Source: an uncultured Geobacteraceae bacterium
GTDB lineage: Bacteria > Desulfobacterota > Desulfuromonadia > Geobacterales > Pseudopelobacteraceae
Assembly (NCBI GenBank): GCA_903901875.1
Contig: CAIUSO010000038.1
Coordinates: 1-64,000, forward strand
Direction: 5' to 3'
DNA: 64,000 bases
Shown: one piece after another, positions 8,165-16,835 of the stretch
Layout of the letters: each line of letters begins with the position of its first letter
Position numbering within the stretch: the first letter of the stretch is position 1
Translations under genes and position numbers: made by a program
The notes under the pieces: model-generated
Seen by the model: only the letters and a program-made list of their open reading frames with translations
What the model was told of the DNA's origin: nothing
Database searches by the model: none

Positions 8165-10558
8165 CTACCCCCGGAGTAGCCAGACATCCCGGCGGGGCTT
8201 GCCGTTGACCTGTGCGCCCCCTTCAATCCGCTGTGCCCGGTGATGCTGCTCAAGAATATCCATCATGCGGTTTGCAGTCTTTTTGTCTCGAACCGCGTTT
8301 GGGCCGCAGCGGTACAGTTCGGCCAGAGCGATCATCTGTCCTTCCTGCTGCATCCCCCAATCAAAGACCTTCTGGGCTGTGATAAGCTCCTGATCGTCAC
8401 TGGAGGAATGAAACAGACGCAAAGCCTCACCGATATAATATTGAGCAATGGCAATGCCGCCGTTCAGAGCATCCGCTGAAATCTCCGTTGCATCCGGTGT
8501 CTCGAATAACGCCAACACACCGGCGATCCGGGCGGCGTGTTCCGCCGCTTTGCTGGCAAACCCCTTGATGGGGAAGAGGTCGCCACCTTCCCGCTGCAAT
8601 ACTTCGATATGATCGGCAAAGGCAATCCAGGTGCCTTTTGCATTCTTGACAATGGTTATGGTTGGCGGCTTCAACCCCATATCCGGGCACTCATTCAGCG
8701 GCAGCGGTTTATCCAGAATGCCGTTGATTGCGGCATTGTATGCGACTATGGCAGGATCGGCGCTCAGGTCTTGCGCCTTGTACGGACGCCAGCCGATTGT
8801 TGAAGCGGGATAGGAACAGAGACAGCGGGAAAGAAACCCTTGCCCGGTCATCATGCTGTTACCGAATAGCTGACCGCAGAGAATCGGCTGAATCATCAAG
8901 TGCATGGCGAAGCGCCGCCCATAAAGGACACTCAGACCGTCGCCGCCGCGTACCCGGTCAATCGGATCACCATCCCAGAGTTTTGACAGGCCGGTGACGG
9001 TCTTTGTTTGGTTATCCTTGCTCATGGCATACCCGCCAAGGAAACGCCCGCCTTCATCGGAGAACAACCCCAGCGTGTAGCGCCCTTCCGCGTAAGCCCG
9101 CTCGATCCCCTCGAAGGATGGCTCTTCAAAAATGTAGAACGGCTGAACGTACTTCGGCTCATCTCCCAGATTTTTCAACAGTGCTTCAATCACATCCTTG
9201 TCATCTTCCTTGAATGCCGCTTTTCTTCTGTTCTGCCATGAGGCCAATGCAGCATCATAAGCCTGTTTGCCCTGGTGGAAACTTTCAGATTCCCGGCGTT
9301 GCCGCTCCTTGATCGGGCCGGTGGCAATCCGGTCGGTCGCTGATTTCCGTTCGCCGGATTCACCCACCGCAACAAAGTTGTTGGAGAGTGGAAAACATCT
9401 GCCGTCAATGAGAACATTTGCATACGGCTGAACTGCCAGCGTTGCCGCAGCCAGGAAGGATTGACAAATCATATCCAGCGGAGCCTGCACAACCTCATGC
9501 ACACGCAGGACAGCGCCACGCATGACAGGCGGGAGAGCATCAACCGGGAATGGTTCATTTGGCTGCATCGGTCTGGTAAGCGGGAGCGGTTCTGCATTGT
9601 CATTGACGAATGGCCTGACATTTTCAGGAACGGCCTTATCTGAACTTATCAGAGCAGCGGTGGCCGCTTCCACCTGCCGCCGGATTTCCTCCAGCCCTTC
9701 CATTTTGTGCAGATCGTTGAAGTCGGTCGGCTTGCTGCTGCTATCTCGGATGTTAGCAATTGTTAGCCATCCATCCACGGCGCGGGCAGCTTCGGTGCCC
9801 TTGATGACGCCGGTGTTTATCTCACCCCATTGATCGTTGTCAGCACAGATAATCAGGCGCAGGGCGGGATATTTTGCCCGCAGAGCTTCGGCTACCGGCT
9901 TGAGGTTTCCGGCATCAAAGGCAACTGCTACGGCATGGCCGGTGGCCTCATGAAGGCTTGCGCCGGTTGCGTATCCTTCGCAGATCAGCAGGGTGTTTTC
10001 CTTCGGCTTGCCGATGGGGAAATAACTCCCCTGCTTGGCTGTGCCGGTCTTAAAGGTCTTGCTTCCGTCCGGTTGGATGAACTGAATCCCCTGGATGATT
10101 CCGGATGTATCGTAGAGGGGAATCAGAAGAGAATCTTTCATCACCTTCAGACCGTAGGCATGGACAACCTTTATTTGCAGATACGGGTGACTGTCTGTGG
10201 CGTCTTTGCCTTGCTTCCATCGTTCAGCGCACCATGTACGGCAATCACCCTGCAAGCGTGATAATTCCCCGGCTCGCTGGCTTTTTGCTGCTTCCATATT
10301 TGTCTTGTAACGGGCTTTCTCTTCTGCGGTAAGGGTTTGATATGCCTTCGCGCACCATGTTTCAGAAATGCCACGCTTGAAACATCCGAACTGACCCGCT
10401 GCCGGATCATCGCCATGCAGAACATACCAGCCGTTTTTGCTGCCGGGACGATCACCCTCTACCTGGAAACGGTGCAGGGTTCCATCTGCCACGACAGACG
10501 CGCCGGGTTCTACACCGGCGGCCTGCATGGCCTGTTTGAAATCATCCTCGATAGCCAT
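8165..10558 (-). CDS. Toprim and DUF3987 primase/helicase-like protein
   Basis: 797-residue protein of the large primase-like family found in satellites and integrative elements. The N-terminal 120 residues resemble P4-type primase leader sequence (GWYVLHGDDPAAGQFGCFKRG). A Toprim domain follows at about 188-270, with the glutamate in LLICEGYATGAS and the acidic pair in IICADNDQW. The C-terminal two thirds is a DUF3987-like P-loop region with GESGERKSA near residue 390 as probable Walker A. It likely primes or unwinds the element's DNA. It lies one base after the AlpA-like gene and two bases before the zinc-binding gene, forming a replication operon. Confidence 0.83.
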   Translation of the reverse strand: MAIEDDFKQAMQAAGVEPGASVVADGTLHRFQVEGDRPGSKNGWYVLHGDDPAAGQFGCFKRGISETWCAKAYQTLTAEEKARYKTNMEAAKSQRAGELSRLQGDCRTWCAERWKQGKDATDSHPYLQIKVVHAYGLKVMKDSLLIPLYDTSGIIQGIQFIQPDGSKTFKTGTAKQGSYFPIGKPKENTLLICEGYATGASLHEATGHAVAVAFDAGNLKPVAEALRAKYPALRLIICADNDQWGEINTGVIKGTEAARAVDGWLTIANIRDSSSKPTDFNDLHKMEGLEEIRRQVEAATAALISSDKAVPENVRPFVNDNAEPLPLTRPMQPNEPFPVDALPPVMRGAVLRVHEVVQAPLDMICQSFLAAATLAVQPYANVLIDGRCFPLSNNFVAVGESGERKSATDRIATGPIKERQRRESESFHQGKQAYDAALASWQNRRKAAFKEDDKDVIEALLKNLGDEPKYVQPFYIFEEPSFEGIERAYAEGRYTLGLFSDEGGRFLGGYAMSKDNQTKTVTGLSKLWDGDPIDRVRGGDGLSVLYGRRFAMHLMIQPILCGQLFGNSMMTGQGFLSRCLCSYPASTIGWRPYKAQDLSADPAIVAYNAAINGILDKPLPLNECPDMGLKPPTITIVKNAKGTWIAFADHIEVLQREGGDLFPIKGFASKAAEHAARIAGVLALFETPDATEISADALNGGIAIAQYYIGEALRLFHSSSDDQELITAQKVFDWGMQQEGQMIALAELYRCGPNAVRDKKTANRMMDILEQHHRAQRIEGGAQVNGKPRRDVWLLRG

Positions 10559-10559
10559 G

Positions 10560-10796
10560 TCAGACCCCTTTGGCTACCTGTGCTGTGCTGCTGACTCTCC
10601 CGGACTGTATCCACGCATCCAGGTCTTCACGGAAATAGAATACTCTACCCCGTTTGATGTACTTCGGCCCCGAACCTTCGCAGCGCATCATTGCAAGCGT
10701 CTTTTCCGAGAAGCCGGTATTGGACGCCGCGTTTTTTACATCCAGCCTGCCATCGGGGAACATGGTCACTTCCTTTACTTTTACCTGGTCATCCAT
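10560..10796 (-). CDS. AlpA/Xis-like helix-turn-helix protein
   Basis: 78-residue protein with a MerR-like winged helix of the excisionase/AlpA type: DVKNAASNTGFSEKTLAMMRCEGSGPKYIKRGRVFYFREDLDAWI, in which the last part is the typical wing and second helix. AGGAGG sits eight bases before ATG 10796, so the ten-residue longer form is rejected. AlpA-type proteins in P4-like elements act as excision factors and regulators of the integrase. It heads the primase operon and is divergent from the integrase operon, with operator-like repeats between. Confidence 0.85.
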   Translation of the reverse strand: MDDQVKVKEVTMFPDGRLDVKNAASNTGFSEKTLAMMRCEGSGPKYIKRGRVFYFREDLDAWIQSGRVSSTAQVAKGV

Positions 10797-10812
10797 TGCT
10801 GTTACCTCCTGT

Positions 10813-10868
10813 GTGTTGTAAGACAATACAAGAATAATTCAGAAAAATATGTATTGCAAGTTAATACA
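10813..10868. promoter_or_regulatory. Operator-like inverted repeats in the divergent control region
   Basis: TGTATT-7 bp-AATACA at 10850-10868 is an inverted repeat covering the -35 box of the AlpA promoter. A related sequence, TTGTAAGACAATACAA, at 10816-10831 covers its -10 box. The pairing suggests two binding sites for a small repressor such as the AlpA-like or the ribbon-helix-helix protein; this is inferred from position. Confidence 0.4.
10831..10859 (-). promoter_or_regulatory. Candidate sigma-70 promoter for the AlpA-primase operon
   Basis: On the minus strand TTGCAA (10859-10854), a 17-bp spacer and TATTCT (10836-10831) lie just upstream of the AlpA-like gene in an AT-rich divergent intergenic region. 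Confidence 0.55.
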
Positions 10869-10926
10869 CGTGGTGATAGATTGAATTAGAAGTTTGGAGA
10901 ACTTTTGACACGGAGGATAGAAAACT

Positions 10927-11523
10927 ATGGGCAATGAACTAAAAAAACAGCTCACTGAACTGGAAGGAGCTATTGACGAGGCGCAGCAGGTTTCCGATTC
11001 ATTAAAACGCAAGCCCGGCGGTGGCAGTAAGTTGTCCCGCTCGGAAACGGTGACGGTTCGTCTTGATCCGAAATTGCGTTACTTGGCGGAGCTGGCATCT
11101 CGCAAACAGCGCCGTACTGTATCAAGCTTTATAGAGTGGGCGATTGAAGACAGCCTGAACAGAATAATTATTTATGACGGCACTGGTCACAATGGTGACG
11201 ACGATTTGAGTATTGCGGATCAGTCCTCGGCTCTATGGGATGTTGACGAACCGGACCGGTTTGTAAAACTTGCATCTCGTTATCAGGAATTGCTCACCCA
11301 TGATGAACAGATACTTTGGAAGTTGATTCGGGAAAACGGGTGGCTCTGGCGTGGTAATTATAACAAGAGCGATGAATGGGCATGGACTCCCCATGTTAAC
11401 AACATTATTTTTGAAAGACTCCGGGATAAATGGGCGTTGTTCAAAGCGGTGGCAGATGGCACCGCTGAAAAAGATGTACTTCCTTCGTGGGAAAAGAGCA
11501 ATCCAGATACCATTCCGTTTTAA
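10927..11523 (+). CDS. Ribbon-helix-helix domain protein, unknown role
   Basis: 198-residue protein. Residues about 35-75 have the ribbon-helix-helix pattern: a short basic strand (SETVTVRLDPKLRYLAELAS) followed by a second helix (RRTVSSFIEWAIEDSL). The remaining 120 residues are acidic and Trp-rich and match nothing known to me. GGAGG lies about eight bases upstream of ATG. It is transcribed with the integrase, which starts 11 bases after its stop, and divergently from the AlpA gene, so it may regulate integration or the divergent operons. Confidence 0.78.
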   Translation: MGNELKKQLTELEGAIDEAQQVSDSLKRKPGGGSKLSRSETVTVRLDPKLRYLAELASRKQRRTVSSFIEWAIEDSLNRIIIYDGTGHNGDDDLSIADQSSALWDVDEPDRFVKLASRYQELLTHDEQILWKLIRENGWLWRGNYNKSDEWAWTPHVNNIIFERLRDKWALFKAVADGTAEKDVLPSWEKSNPDTIPF

Positions 11524-11534
11524 GGGGGCTTGAC

Positions 11535-12725
11535 ATGGCAAAAGCATTTACGAAGTTGACCCGTCCGGCCATGCGCAAGCTGAAACCAGGCGACACGATG
11601 AATGAGCACGGTATCACCTTTGAGCGCCTGGCTAACAACGACGGCGTGTTTACCGTCAATGTCATGGTTGATGGCCAGCGTATTCACCGTGTCATCGGCA
11701 GGGAATCAGACGGCACCACCCGCACCCAAGCGGAAGAGTTCATCGAGAAGGTACGCCGCGATGCCCGCGATGATCGGCTTGCTCTTCCCAAAGGGCGCAA
11801 GATAGCCCTCAGCTTCAAAGAGGCTGGAGGAAAGTATCTGAAGAAGCAGGAAGAGGAAGGGGGCAAGGATCTTGACGCCAAGCGTCGCCGACTGAATCAG
11901 CACCTTATCCCGTTTTTCGGAGATATGCCGCTTTCCAAAGTCACCAGCTTCGACGTGGAGCGCTACAAGAAACAGCGGTCGCAGGAAAAGGCCATCTCCG
12001 GTGGCGAGAAGCAAAAACCGAAGGACGAGACAAAGCTGAAGCTCACCAGTAAAGGTACTGTCAACCGAGAGCTGGCCGTGCTGTCGCACCTTTTCAATAA
12101 GGCTGTTGAATGGGGCTGGATGCCCGCACGACCGGCAAAAATCCGGCGGCATCAGGAAGATCAGGGGCGAATAACTTACCTCACCATTGACCAGATCAAG
12201 ACCTTGATCGAATGCGCCAAAGCAGACCAGAACGCCCAGGTTTACCCTTTCATCGTCATCGGTCTGGAAACCTCCATGCGGAAGTCGGAGATTTTGAGCA
12301 TCCGCCGTGAGCATGTTGATGTTGAAAAACTACTTATTTTCATTCCCAAGGCTAAGGCCGGTATGCGTGAACAACCGATCACAAAGCACCTTGCCAAATT
12401 TCTTGAAGGTTATCTTGCCGCTCTGCCCAAAGGCACACCCTGGCTGTTCCCTTCTATCGGAGCCAAAGCAGGGCACACCGTAGATGTACGCAAGGCATAC
12501 CGCCGCACCGTGGAAGCAGCCGGACTCAATCCTGATGAGGTTGTCAGGCATACCCTGCGGCATACCGCAATAACCCATCTTGTGCAGTCAGGCGTTGACC
12601 TGCCGACCGTCAAGCGGATTTCGGGACACAAGACGCTTATAATGGTTGAGCGCTACGCCCACCAGAACGGCGCACATATTCAGATAGCAATGGATAAATT
12701 GGAAAATAGGATGAAGATTGCATGA
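11535..12725 (+). CDS. int: Tyrosine site-specific recombinase (integrase)
   Basis: 396-residue phage-type integrase. The catalytic set is complete: R249 (SMRKSE), H339 and R342 (HTLRH), H365 (SGHKT) and the nucleophile Y374 (VERYAH). An N-terminal arm-binding region and a core-binding SAM-like domain (about 80-190) come before it. ATG 11535 is preceded by AAGGGGG; a longer in-frame start overlapping the upstream gene is less likely. It reads toward the tRNA-Phe 3' end, the probable attachment site. Typical length and intact residues suggest it is active. Confidence 0.95.
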   Translation: MAKAFTKLTRPAMRKLKPGDTMNEHGITFERLANNDGVFTVNVMVDGQRIHRVIGRESDGTTRTQAEEFIEKVRRDARDDRLALPKGRKIALSFKEAGGKYLKKQEEEGGKDLDAKRRRLNQHLIPFFGDMPLSKVTSFDVERYKKQRSQEKAISGGEKQKPKDETKLKLTSKGTVNRELAVLSHLFNKAVEWGWMPARPAKIRRHQEDQGRITYLTIDQIKTLIECAKADQNAQVYPFIVIGLETSMRKSEILSIRREHVDVEKLLIFIPKAKAGMREQPITKHLAKFLEGYLAALPKGTPWLFPSIGAKAGHTVDVRKAYRRTVEAAGLNPDEVVRHTLRHTAITHLVQSGVDLPTVKRISGHKTLIMVERYAHQNGAHIQIAMDKLENRMKIA

Positions 12726-12780
12726 CGTGAGGCGGGAAATTTGGGCACGATTACACAGGAATTACACAATGGAAAAACAG

Positions 12781-12807
12781 AAGGCCCCCGGTCGGTATCG
12801 GGAGCCT
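12781..12807 (-). terminator. Probable terminator of tRNA-Phe
   Basis: Downstream of the tRNA on the minus strand, AGGCTCCCG pairs with CGGGGGCCT (one mismatch, 8-base loop), followed by TCTGTTTTT. It lies between the tRNA and the end of the integrase gene and can also limit read-through of the latter. Confidence 0.65.
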
Positions 12808-12838
12808 CCAATTATGCTTGTGATTCTAAATGTTTAAG

Positions 12839-12862
12839 TGGTGCCCAGGGACGGAATCGAAC
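12839..12862. other. Probable attachment site of the element (tRNA 3' end)
   Basis: Integrases of this type use the T-arm and acceptor 3' part of tRNA genes as attB, and the integrase gene lies directly beside it. The exact core is not defined because the other junction is not in the window. Confidence 0.45.
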
Positions 12863-12914
12863 CGCCGACACGAGGATTTTCAATCCTCTGCTCTACCGAC
12901 TGAGCTACCTGGGC
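12839..12914 (-). tRNA. tRNA-Phe (GAA)
   Basis: 76-nt cloverleaf on the minus strand: acceptor GCCCAGG/CCTGGGC, D-arm GCTC...GAGC, anticodon stem GAGGA/TCCTC with loop TTGAAAA (anticodon GAA), T-loop TTCGATT, discriminator A and an encoded CCA at 12841-12839. The intact gene suggests the element restored the 3' end on integration. Confidence 0.97.
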
Positions 12915-12996
12915 AAAAAGGATTTACTTTATAACCTGGTGATGTGTGGTTTGTCAAGACTAAAAACAGTCTATACCATTTTTTTGAGACAGCCTG

Positions 12997-14073
12997 TTAT
13001 TCCGCCTGCTCTTTCTGTAACTTGATCGGCACGTAATTGCAGAATGGCTCTTCTTCCATGTAGTCACCGTAAATGGCATCGGCCCGGGCACGGCAACCGC
13101 CGCAGACGTTCAGGTATTCGCACTGACCACATTTTCCCTTGTAGGCTTTAAAGTCACGCAGGTCATTAAAAATTTCCGAATCGTTCCAGATATCCCGGAA
13201 AGGGGTCTGCTTGACGTTGCCGCAGGTGCGGTGGAAGTATGAACAGGGCTTTACGTTGCCAAAACAGTCAATAAGACAGATGGACTGGGCAGCGATGCAC
13301 CCTTTGCCGCCGCCGGTTGAAAAGGTGAGGGAGCGACGCTGGAAGGTGGCACCTTCCGCTTTTGCCTTCTGGGGGACAATGCGGTAGTAATGGGGGGCGC
13401 AGGTTGGGCGCATCAGGATGTCATCCTCCATTTTCTCCTGCTGATAGTGCCAGTCAAGAATCTCCTCGTAATCCTCTTTGGAAATCAGTTCACTCATGAT
13501 CTCTTCGCCACGACCGGTGGGGACGATCATGAACATGTACCAGGCCGTTGCCCCAAGACCTTTGGCCGTCTTGAACGTTGCCGCGATGTCGGTCTGGTTC
13601 CGTTTCGTGAAGGATGAATTGATGAGGAATTTCTGGCCGTTTCGCTGGAAAGCTTCGGCAGCACGAACGACCCCTGCAAAGGAGCCGGGTGACTGGCGAA
13701 AATTGTCATGTACCTCGGCGGTGGAGCCGTCCAGCGACAAGGAAACCATTTTAATGTCTGCCGCTTTCATCTTCAGGCAGATTTCGTCGGTGACCAGTGA
13801 ACCGTTGGTTGCCATGCACATACGGAGGCCGAGGGACGTGCCGTATTCGGCCAGTTCGAAAATGTCGGGGCGAAGTAGCGGTTCGCCGCCGGAGAGGACA
13901 ACAACCGGCTTGGAGAACGCAGCAATGTCGTCGAGAAGTTTTTTGCCTTCGGCGGTGGTGAAGTCCCCTGCCGAAGATTCAAGATTGGAAGAACAGCGGC
14001 AATGCACGCAGTGGAGGTTGCATTTTTGCGTAGTCTCCCAGGCGATCCATTTCGGAATAAATTCGGTACTCAT
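12997..14073 (-). CDS. Radical SAM/SPASM protein, AhbD (heme b synthase)-like
   Basis: 358 residues. The radical SAM cluster motif is CNLHCVHC near residue 17, followed by the SAM-binding [10 protein letters not shown]. The C-terminus is a SPASM domain with a Cys set ([17 protein letters not shown]...FCNY) that binds further Fe-S clusters. The N-terminal [15 protein letters not shown] and C-terminal EEPFCNYVP resemble AhbC/AhbD/NirJ enzymes of the siroheme-dependent heme route; AhbD converts Fe-coproporphyrin III to heme b. Heme demand is high in cytochrome-rich Geobacterales. GAAGGAG precedes the ATG. Other ahb genes are not in the window, so the exact member (AhbC, AhbD or NirJ-like) is not certain. 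Confidence 0.72.
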   Translation of the reverse strand: MSTEFIPKWIAWETTQKCNLHCVHCRCSSNLESSAGDFTTAEGKKLLDDIAAFSKPVVVLSGGEPLLRPDIFELAEYGTSLGLRMCMATNGSLVTDEICLKMKAADIKMVSLSLDGSTAEVHDNFRQSPGSFAGVVRAAEAFQRNGQKFLINSSFTKRNQTDIAATFKTAKGLGATAWYMFMIVPTGRGEEIMSELISKEDYEEILDWHYQQEKMEDDILMRPTCAPHYYRIVPQKAKAEGATFQRRSLTFSTGGGKGCIAAQSICLIDCFGNVKPCSYFHRTCGNVKQTPFRDIWNDSEIFNDLRDFKAYKGKCGQCEYLNVCGGCRARADAIYGDYMEEEPFCNYVPIKLQKEQAE

Positions 14074-14210
14074 AGAGCTCCTTCTTCAGTGGTTGTACGT
14101 GAAGGATAGTGATGCGACAAACCAAAATCGTACATGAATGGTATGGTAAACTCAAGTATATATTCACGATGCTCAGTGGTGATGAGAAGCCGGGTCAGAT
14201 AAACAAGCAC

Positions 14211-14239
14211 TTGCAATCAGCATTGACGTATAGTAATAT
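14211..14239 (+). promoter_or_regulatory. Candidate promoter upstream of the PpiD-like gene
   Basis: TTGCAA (14211-14216), a 17-bp spacer and TATA-like TAATAT (14234-14239) lie 64 bp before the next ATG. A start about 7 bases further on would place the following hairpin at the very 5' end of the transcript. Confidence 0.45.
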
Positions 14240-14247
14240 GTCGGTCC

Positions 14248-14269
14248 CGCCGCCTTTGGCGGCGTTTTT
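14248..14269 (+). terminator. Strong terminator-like hairpin in the leader of the PpiD-like gene
   Basis: CGCCGCC-TTT-GGCGGCG followed by TTTTT, a perfect 7-bp GC stem with a U tract. No gene is seen upstream of it on the plus strand (14074-14247), so it either ends a short unannotated transcript or acts in the leader of the gene that starts at 14303. Confidence 0.75.
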
Positions 14270-14302
14270 CGTGCATATATCCCATTACAGGAGCACCATT
14301 TC

Positions 14303-15889
14303 ATGCTGAGTATTATTCGCAAGCAGAAAGATTCCATCATTATCAAGCTGGTCTTCGTTCTTATCGTGTTTTCTTTTGTGGGCACCATCTTCTTGGTGTG
14401 GGGTAAGGGGAGTGACGGTATTGGCGGTGGTAAGGGGGGATATGCGGCCAAGGTGAATGGCACACGGATTTCCCTTGAAGAGTATCAGAATGCCTATCAG
14501 CGCATCAGAAATATGTACCAGCAGATTTACGGTCAGTCAATTCCGGCCGAGATGGAGAAAATGCTCGGGCTTAAAAAAGTTGCCCTGGACGGCCTGGTCG
14601 ATAATCTGCTGGCCGCGAAGGAAGCAAAATCACTTGGAATCAAGGTTTCCAAAGATGAGGTATCAAACTCCATCGAAGCAATGACCATGTTTCAGAAGGA
14701 GGGGAAATTCAATTTTGACCAGTATCAGCAGCTGTTAAAGTCAAACCGCATGACGGCCCGTGATTTTGAAGAGGGCCAGGAGAACGAGGTTCTTCTGAAA
14801 AAGGTTCGTCAGTCGATCAAGGATAAGGCGGTGGTAAGCGATGCCGACGCACTTGCCGAGTACAAAAAGACGAATGACAAGATAGATCTTGAATATGCGG
14901 CCTATGCCCCCGGCGATGTGGCTTCCGAAGTAAAACTGACGGATGCCGATCTGAATGATTTTCTCCAGAAGAATCAGAACGATTTTAAAACCGTTGAGAA
15001 GGTGGCTCTTTCCTATGTGCTGATAGATCCGGCCGTTGCTGCTGCAAAAACAGCCGTTTCCGAAGAGGAAATTCAAACGTTCTACCAGAAGAATGTGGAT
15101 CGGTGGCAGGGGAAAGACGGTATTTTACCGCTCGCCGAGGTTAAGGAAAAGGTCAAGGCTGAAGCGGCCAAACAGAAGAGTGCCAAGCAGCTGTATGAAC
15201 TGGCAGCGGATACCCTCTTCAAAAATATCAAGTCGGGTGATCTGAATCTGATCGCCTCGGCGTTAAAGCAGAAGGTTCAGGATGCCCCGCTGTTTGCCGC
15301 AAATGCTCCCGTTGCCTCGCTGGTTGGCGAAACCGCCGTCATCAAAAAGGCCCTTGAGCTGAAACAGGGGGAACTGGGCGGCCCCGTTGAGACGAACCGT
15401 GGTATTTATATCCTCAAGGCTACGGAGCGTAAGGCTGCGGTTGTTCCCCCCCTTGCAGACATTAAAGGGGCGGTGGAGGAGAAGGCACGGGCTGCCAAAG
15501 CGGTCGAACTGGCCAAGAAAAAGGCCGAAGATGCTGCCAAACAGCTGTCGGCCAAGGGTGCCGTCAAGACTCAGTCCACCGGTAGTTTCGGTTTTACCGC
15601 CAAGGGGGATATTCCTGACATTGGCGCTTCTTCCGAAATAGTTGACGCTGTATTCAAACTATCTGCATCACAGGCTCCCGCGACCCCGTTTAAGGTTGGT
15701 AACCGCTGGTACGCCGTACGGGTCAAGAGCCGTGTCGAAGCGGCGAAGGCTGCGTTTGAATCGGGCAAGGAAGAGCTGAAGAAAAAACTGCTTCCGAAAA
15801 AACAGGAAGACGCACTGGCTGAGTGGGCGAAAGCTTTGCGTGAGAAGGCTAAAATTGAGATAAATCAGGCGTTGCTCGCCGATAAATAG
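14303..15889 (+). CDS. SurA/PpiD-like membrane-anchored folding factor
   Basis: 528 residues. One N-terminal membrane segment (about 14-34, LVFVLIVFSFVGTIFLVW) anchors it in the inner membrane with the rest in the periplasm. A SurA-N-type chaperone domain follows (KVNGTRISLEEYQNAYQ...), then a parvulin-like part ending in GPVETNRGIYILK, and an Ala/Lys-rich C-terminus. The general layout is that of PpiD, a helper for outer-membrane and secreted protein folding. The parvulin part lacks the clear HILV strand and GGDLG motif, so isomerase activity is doubtful. A GGAG lies upstream of ATG. purC follows 12 bases after. Confidence 0.82.
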   Translation: MLSIIRKQKDSIIIKLVFVLIVFSFVGTIFLVWGKGSDGIGGGKGGYAAKVNGTRISLEEYQNAYQRIRNMYQQIYGQSIPAEMEKMLGLKKVALDGLVDNLLAAKEAKSLGIKVSKDEVSNSIEAMTMFQKEGKFNFDQYQQLLKSNRMTARDFEEGQENEVLLKKVRQSIKDKAVVSDADALAEYKKTNDKIDLEYAAYAPGDVASEVKLTDADLNDFLQKNQNDFKTVEKVALSYVLIDPAVAAAKTAVSEEEIQTFYQKNVDRWQGKDGILPLAEVKEKVKAEAAKQKSAKQLYELAADTLFKNIKSGDLNLIASALKQKVQDAPLFAANAPVASLVGETAVIKKALELKQGELGGPVETNRGIYILKATERKAAVVPPLADIKGAVEEKARAAKAVELAKKKAEDAAKQLSAKGAVKTQSTGSFGFTAKGDIPDIGASSEIVDAVFKLSASQAPATPFKVGNRWYAVRVKSRVEAAKAAFESGKEELKKKLLPKKQEDALAEWAKALREKAKIEINQALLADK

Positions 15890-15901
15890 GAGAGGTTTGG
15901 T

Positions 15902-16795
15902 ATGTCAAAACTTGTGTTGCAGACGGAATTTCCCGGTCTTAATCTCATTGCCCGTGGTAAGGTTCGCGATATTTATGATCTGGGGGATTCCCTGTTGCTG
16001 GTGACGTCAGACAGAATTTCCGCCTTTGACGTTATTATGGATGAACCGATTCCGGACAAGGGTTTTGTGTTAACCCAGATTTCGGCATTCTGGTTCCAGC
16101 AGATGGCAGATATCGTGCCGAACCACATCATTTCCATTGATGTGGCCGACTACCCGGTGTCGTGCCAGCCATACGCCGATGTTCTTGCCGGCCGCTCCAT
16201 GCTGGTAAAGAAAGCGGTGCCCCTGCCGGTTGAGTGTATCGTGCGGGGATATGTTTCCGGTTCGGGGTGGAAGGATTATCAGGCCACCGGCAAAATAAGC
16301 GGCATCACCCTGCCGGAGGGGCTGAAGGAGTCGGACTGCCTTCCGGAGCCCATTTTTACCCCTTCGACCAAGGCGGATCTCGGGGCCCATGACGAGACCA
16401 TCACCTTTGAAAAAATGGTTGAACTCTGCGGCGAGGAACTGGCGGAAAAAGCCCGTAGGTACACCCTTGAAATCTATACCCGGGCCCGTGATCTTGCCGA
16501 CAAAAAGGGTATCATCATTGCTGACACCAAGTTTGAATTTGGCGTTTTTAACGGTGAGCTGATCATCATTGATGAGTGCATGACCCCGGATTCCAGCCGA
16601 TTCTGGCTGAAAGAGTCCTACAACCCGGGTGGTCCCCAGGCAAGTTTTGACAAACAATTCCTCCGGGATTATCTGGAAACCCTTGATTGGGGCAAGTGTG
16701 CGCCACCTCCGACACTTCCCCAGGAAATTCTTGACAAAACCGCCGACAAGTACCGCGAAGCACTGGAGCGGCTTGCTGGTATGGCGGTAAATTGA
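15902..16795 (+). CDS. purC: Phosphoribosylaminoimidazole-succinocarboxamide synthase
   Basis: 297-residue SAICAR synthetase, joining aspartate to CAIR with ATP in purine synthesis. The N-terminal [36 protein letters not shown], the central [17 protein letters not shown] and the C-terminal [12 protein letters not shown] are the family's ATP- and substrate-binding signatures. The length fits the longer bacterial/yeast-like form. AGGAG lies ten bases upstream of the ATG. It sits between the PpiD-like gene and a small SAP protein gene. Confidence 0.96.
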   Translation: MSKLVLQTEFPGLNLIARGKVRDIYDLGDSLLLVTSDRISAFDVIMDEPIPDKGFVLTQISAFWFQQMADIVPNHIISIDVADYPVSCQPYADVLAGRSMLVKKAVPLPVECIVRGYVSGSGWKDYQATGKISGITLPEGLKESDCLPEPIFTPSTKADLGAHDETITFEKMVELCGEELAEKARRYTLEIYTRARDLADKKGIIIADTKFEFGVFNGELIIIDECMTPDSSRFWLKESYNPGGPQASFDKQFLRDYLETLDWGKCAPPPTLPQEILDKTADKYREALERLAGMAVN

Positions 16796-16835
16796 TACAA
16801 TTCGGCATTAAGCCTATTTAACAGGAGAATGAACA

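Larger units (their letters stand above)
1..12838. mobile_element. Integrative element in tRNA-Phe (left end outside window)
   Basis: A tyrosine integrase reads toward, and ends about 115 bp from, the 3' end of a tRNA-Phe gene, the usual arrangement for an element inserted in a tRNA 3' end. Inward follow a ribbon-helix-helix gene, a divergent AlpA-like gene, a Toprim-DUF3987 primase-like gene, and a type III restriction-modification operon as cargo. The cargo is visibly more AT-rich than the housekeeping genes to the right. No second copy of the tRNA 3' end is seen in positions 1-300, so the far attachment site should lie to the left of this window. The layout recalls P4-like satellites, but no phage structural or packaging gene is visible. 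Confidence 0.72.

Noticed and set aside
11487-11534. A longer integrase beginning inside the upstream gene
   Set aside because: The ATG at 11535 has AAGGGGG upstream and gives the usual N-terminus; the extension overlaps the previous gene without a site.
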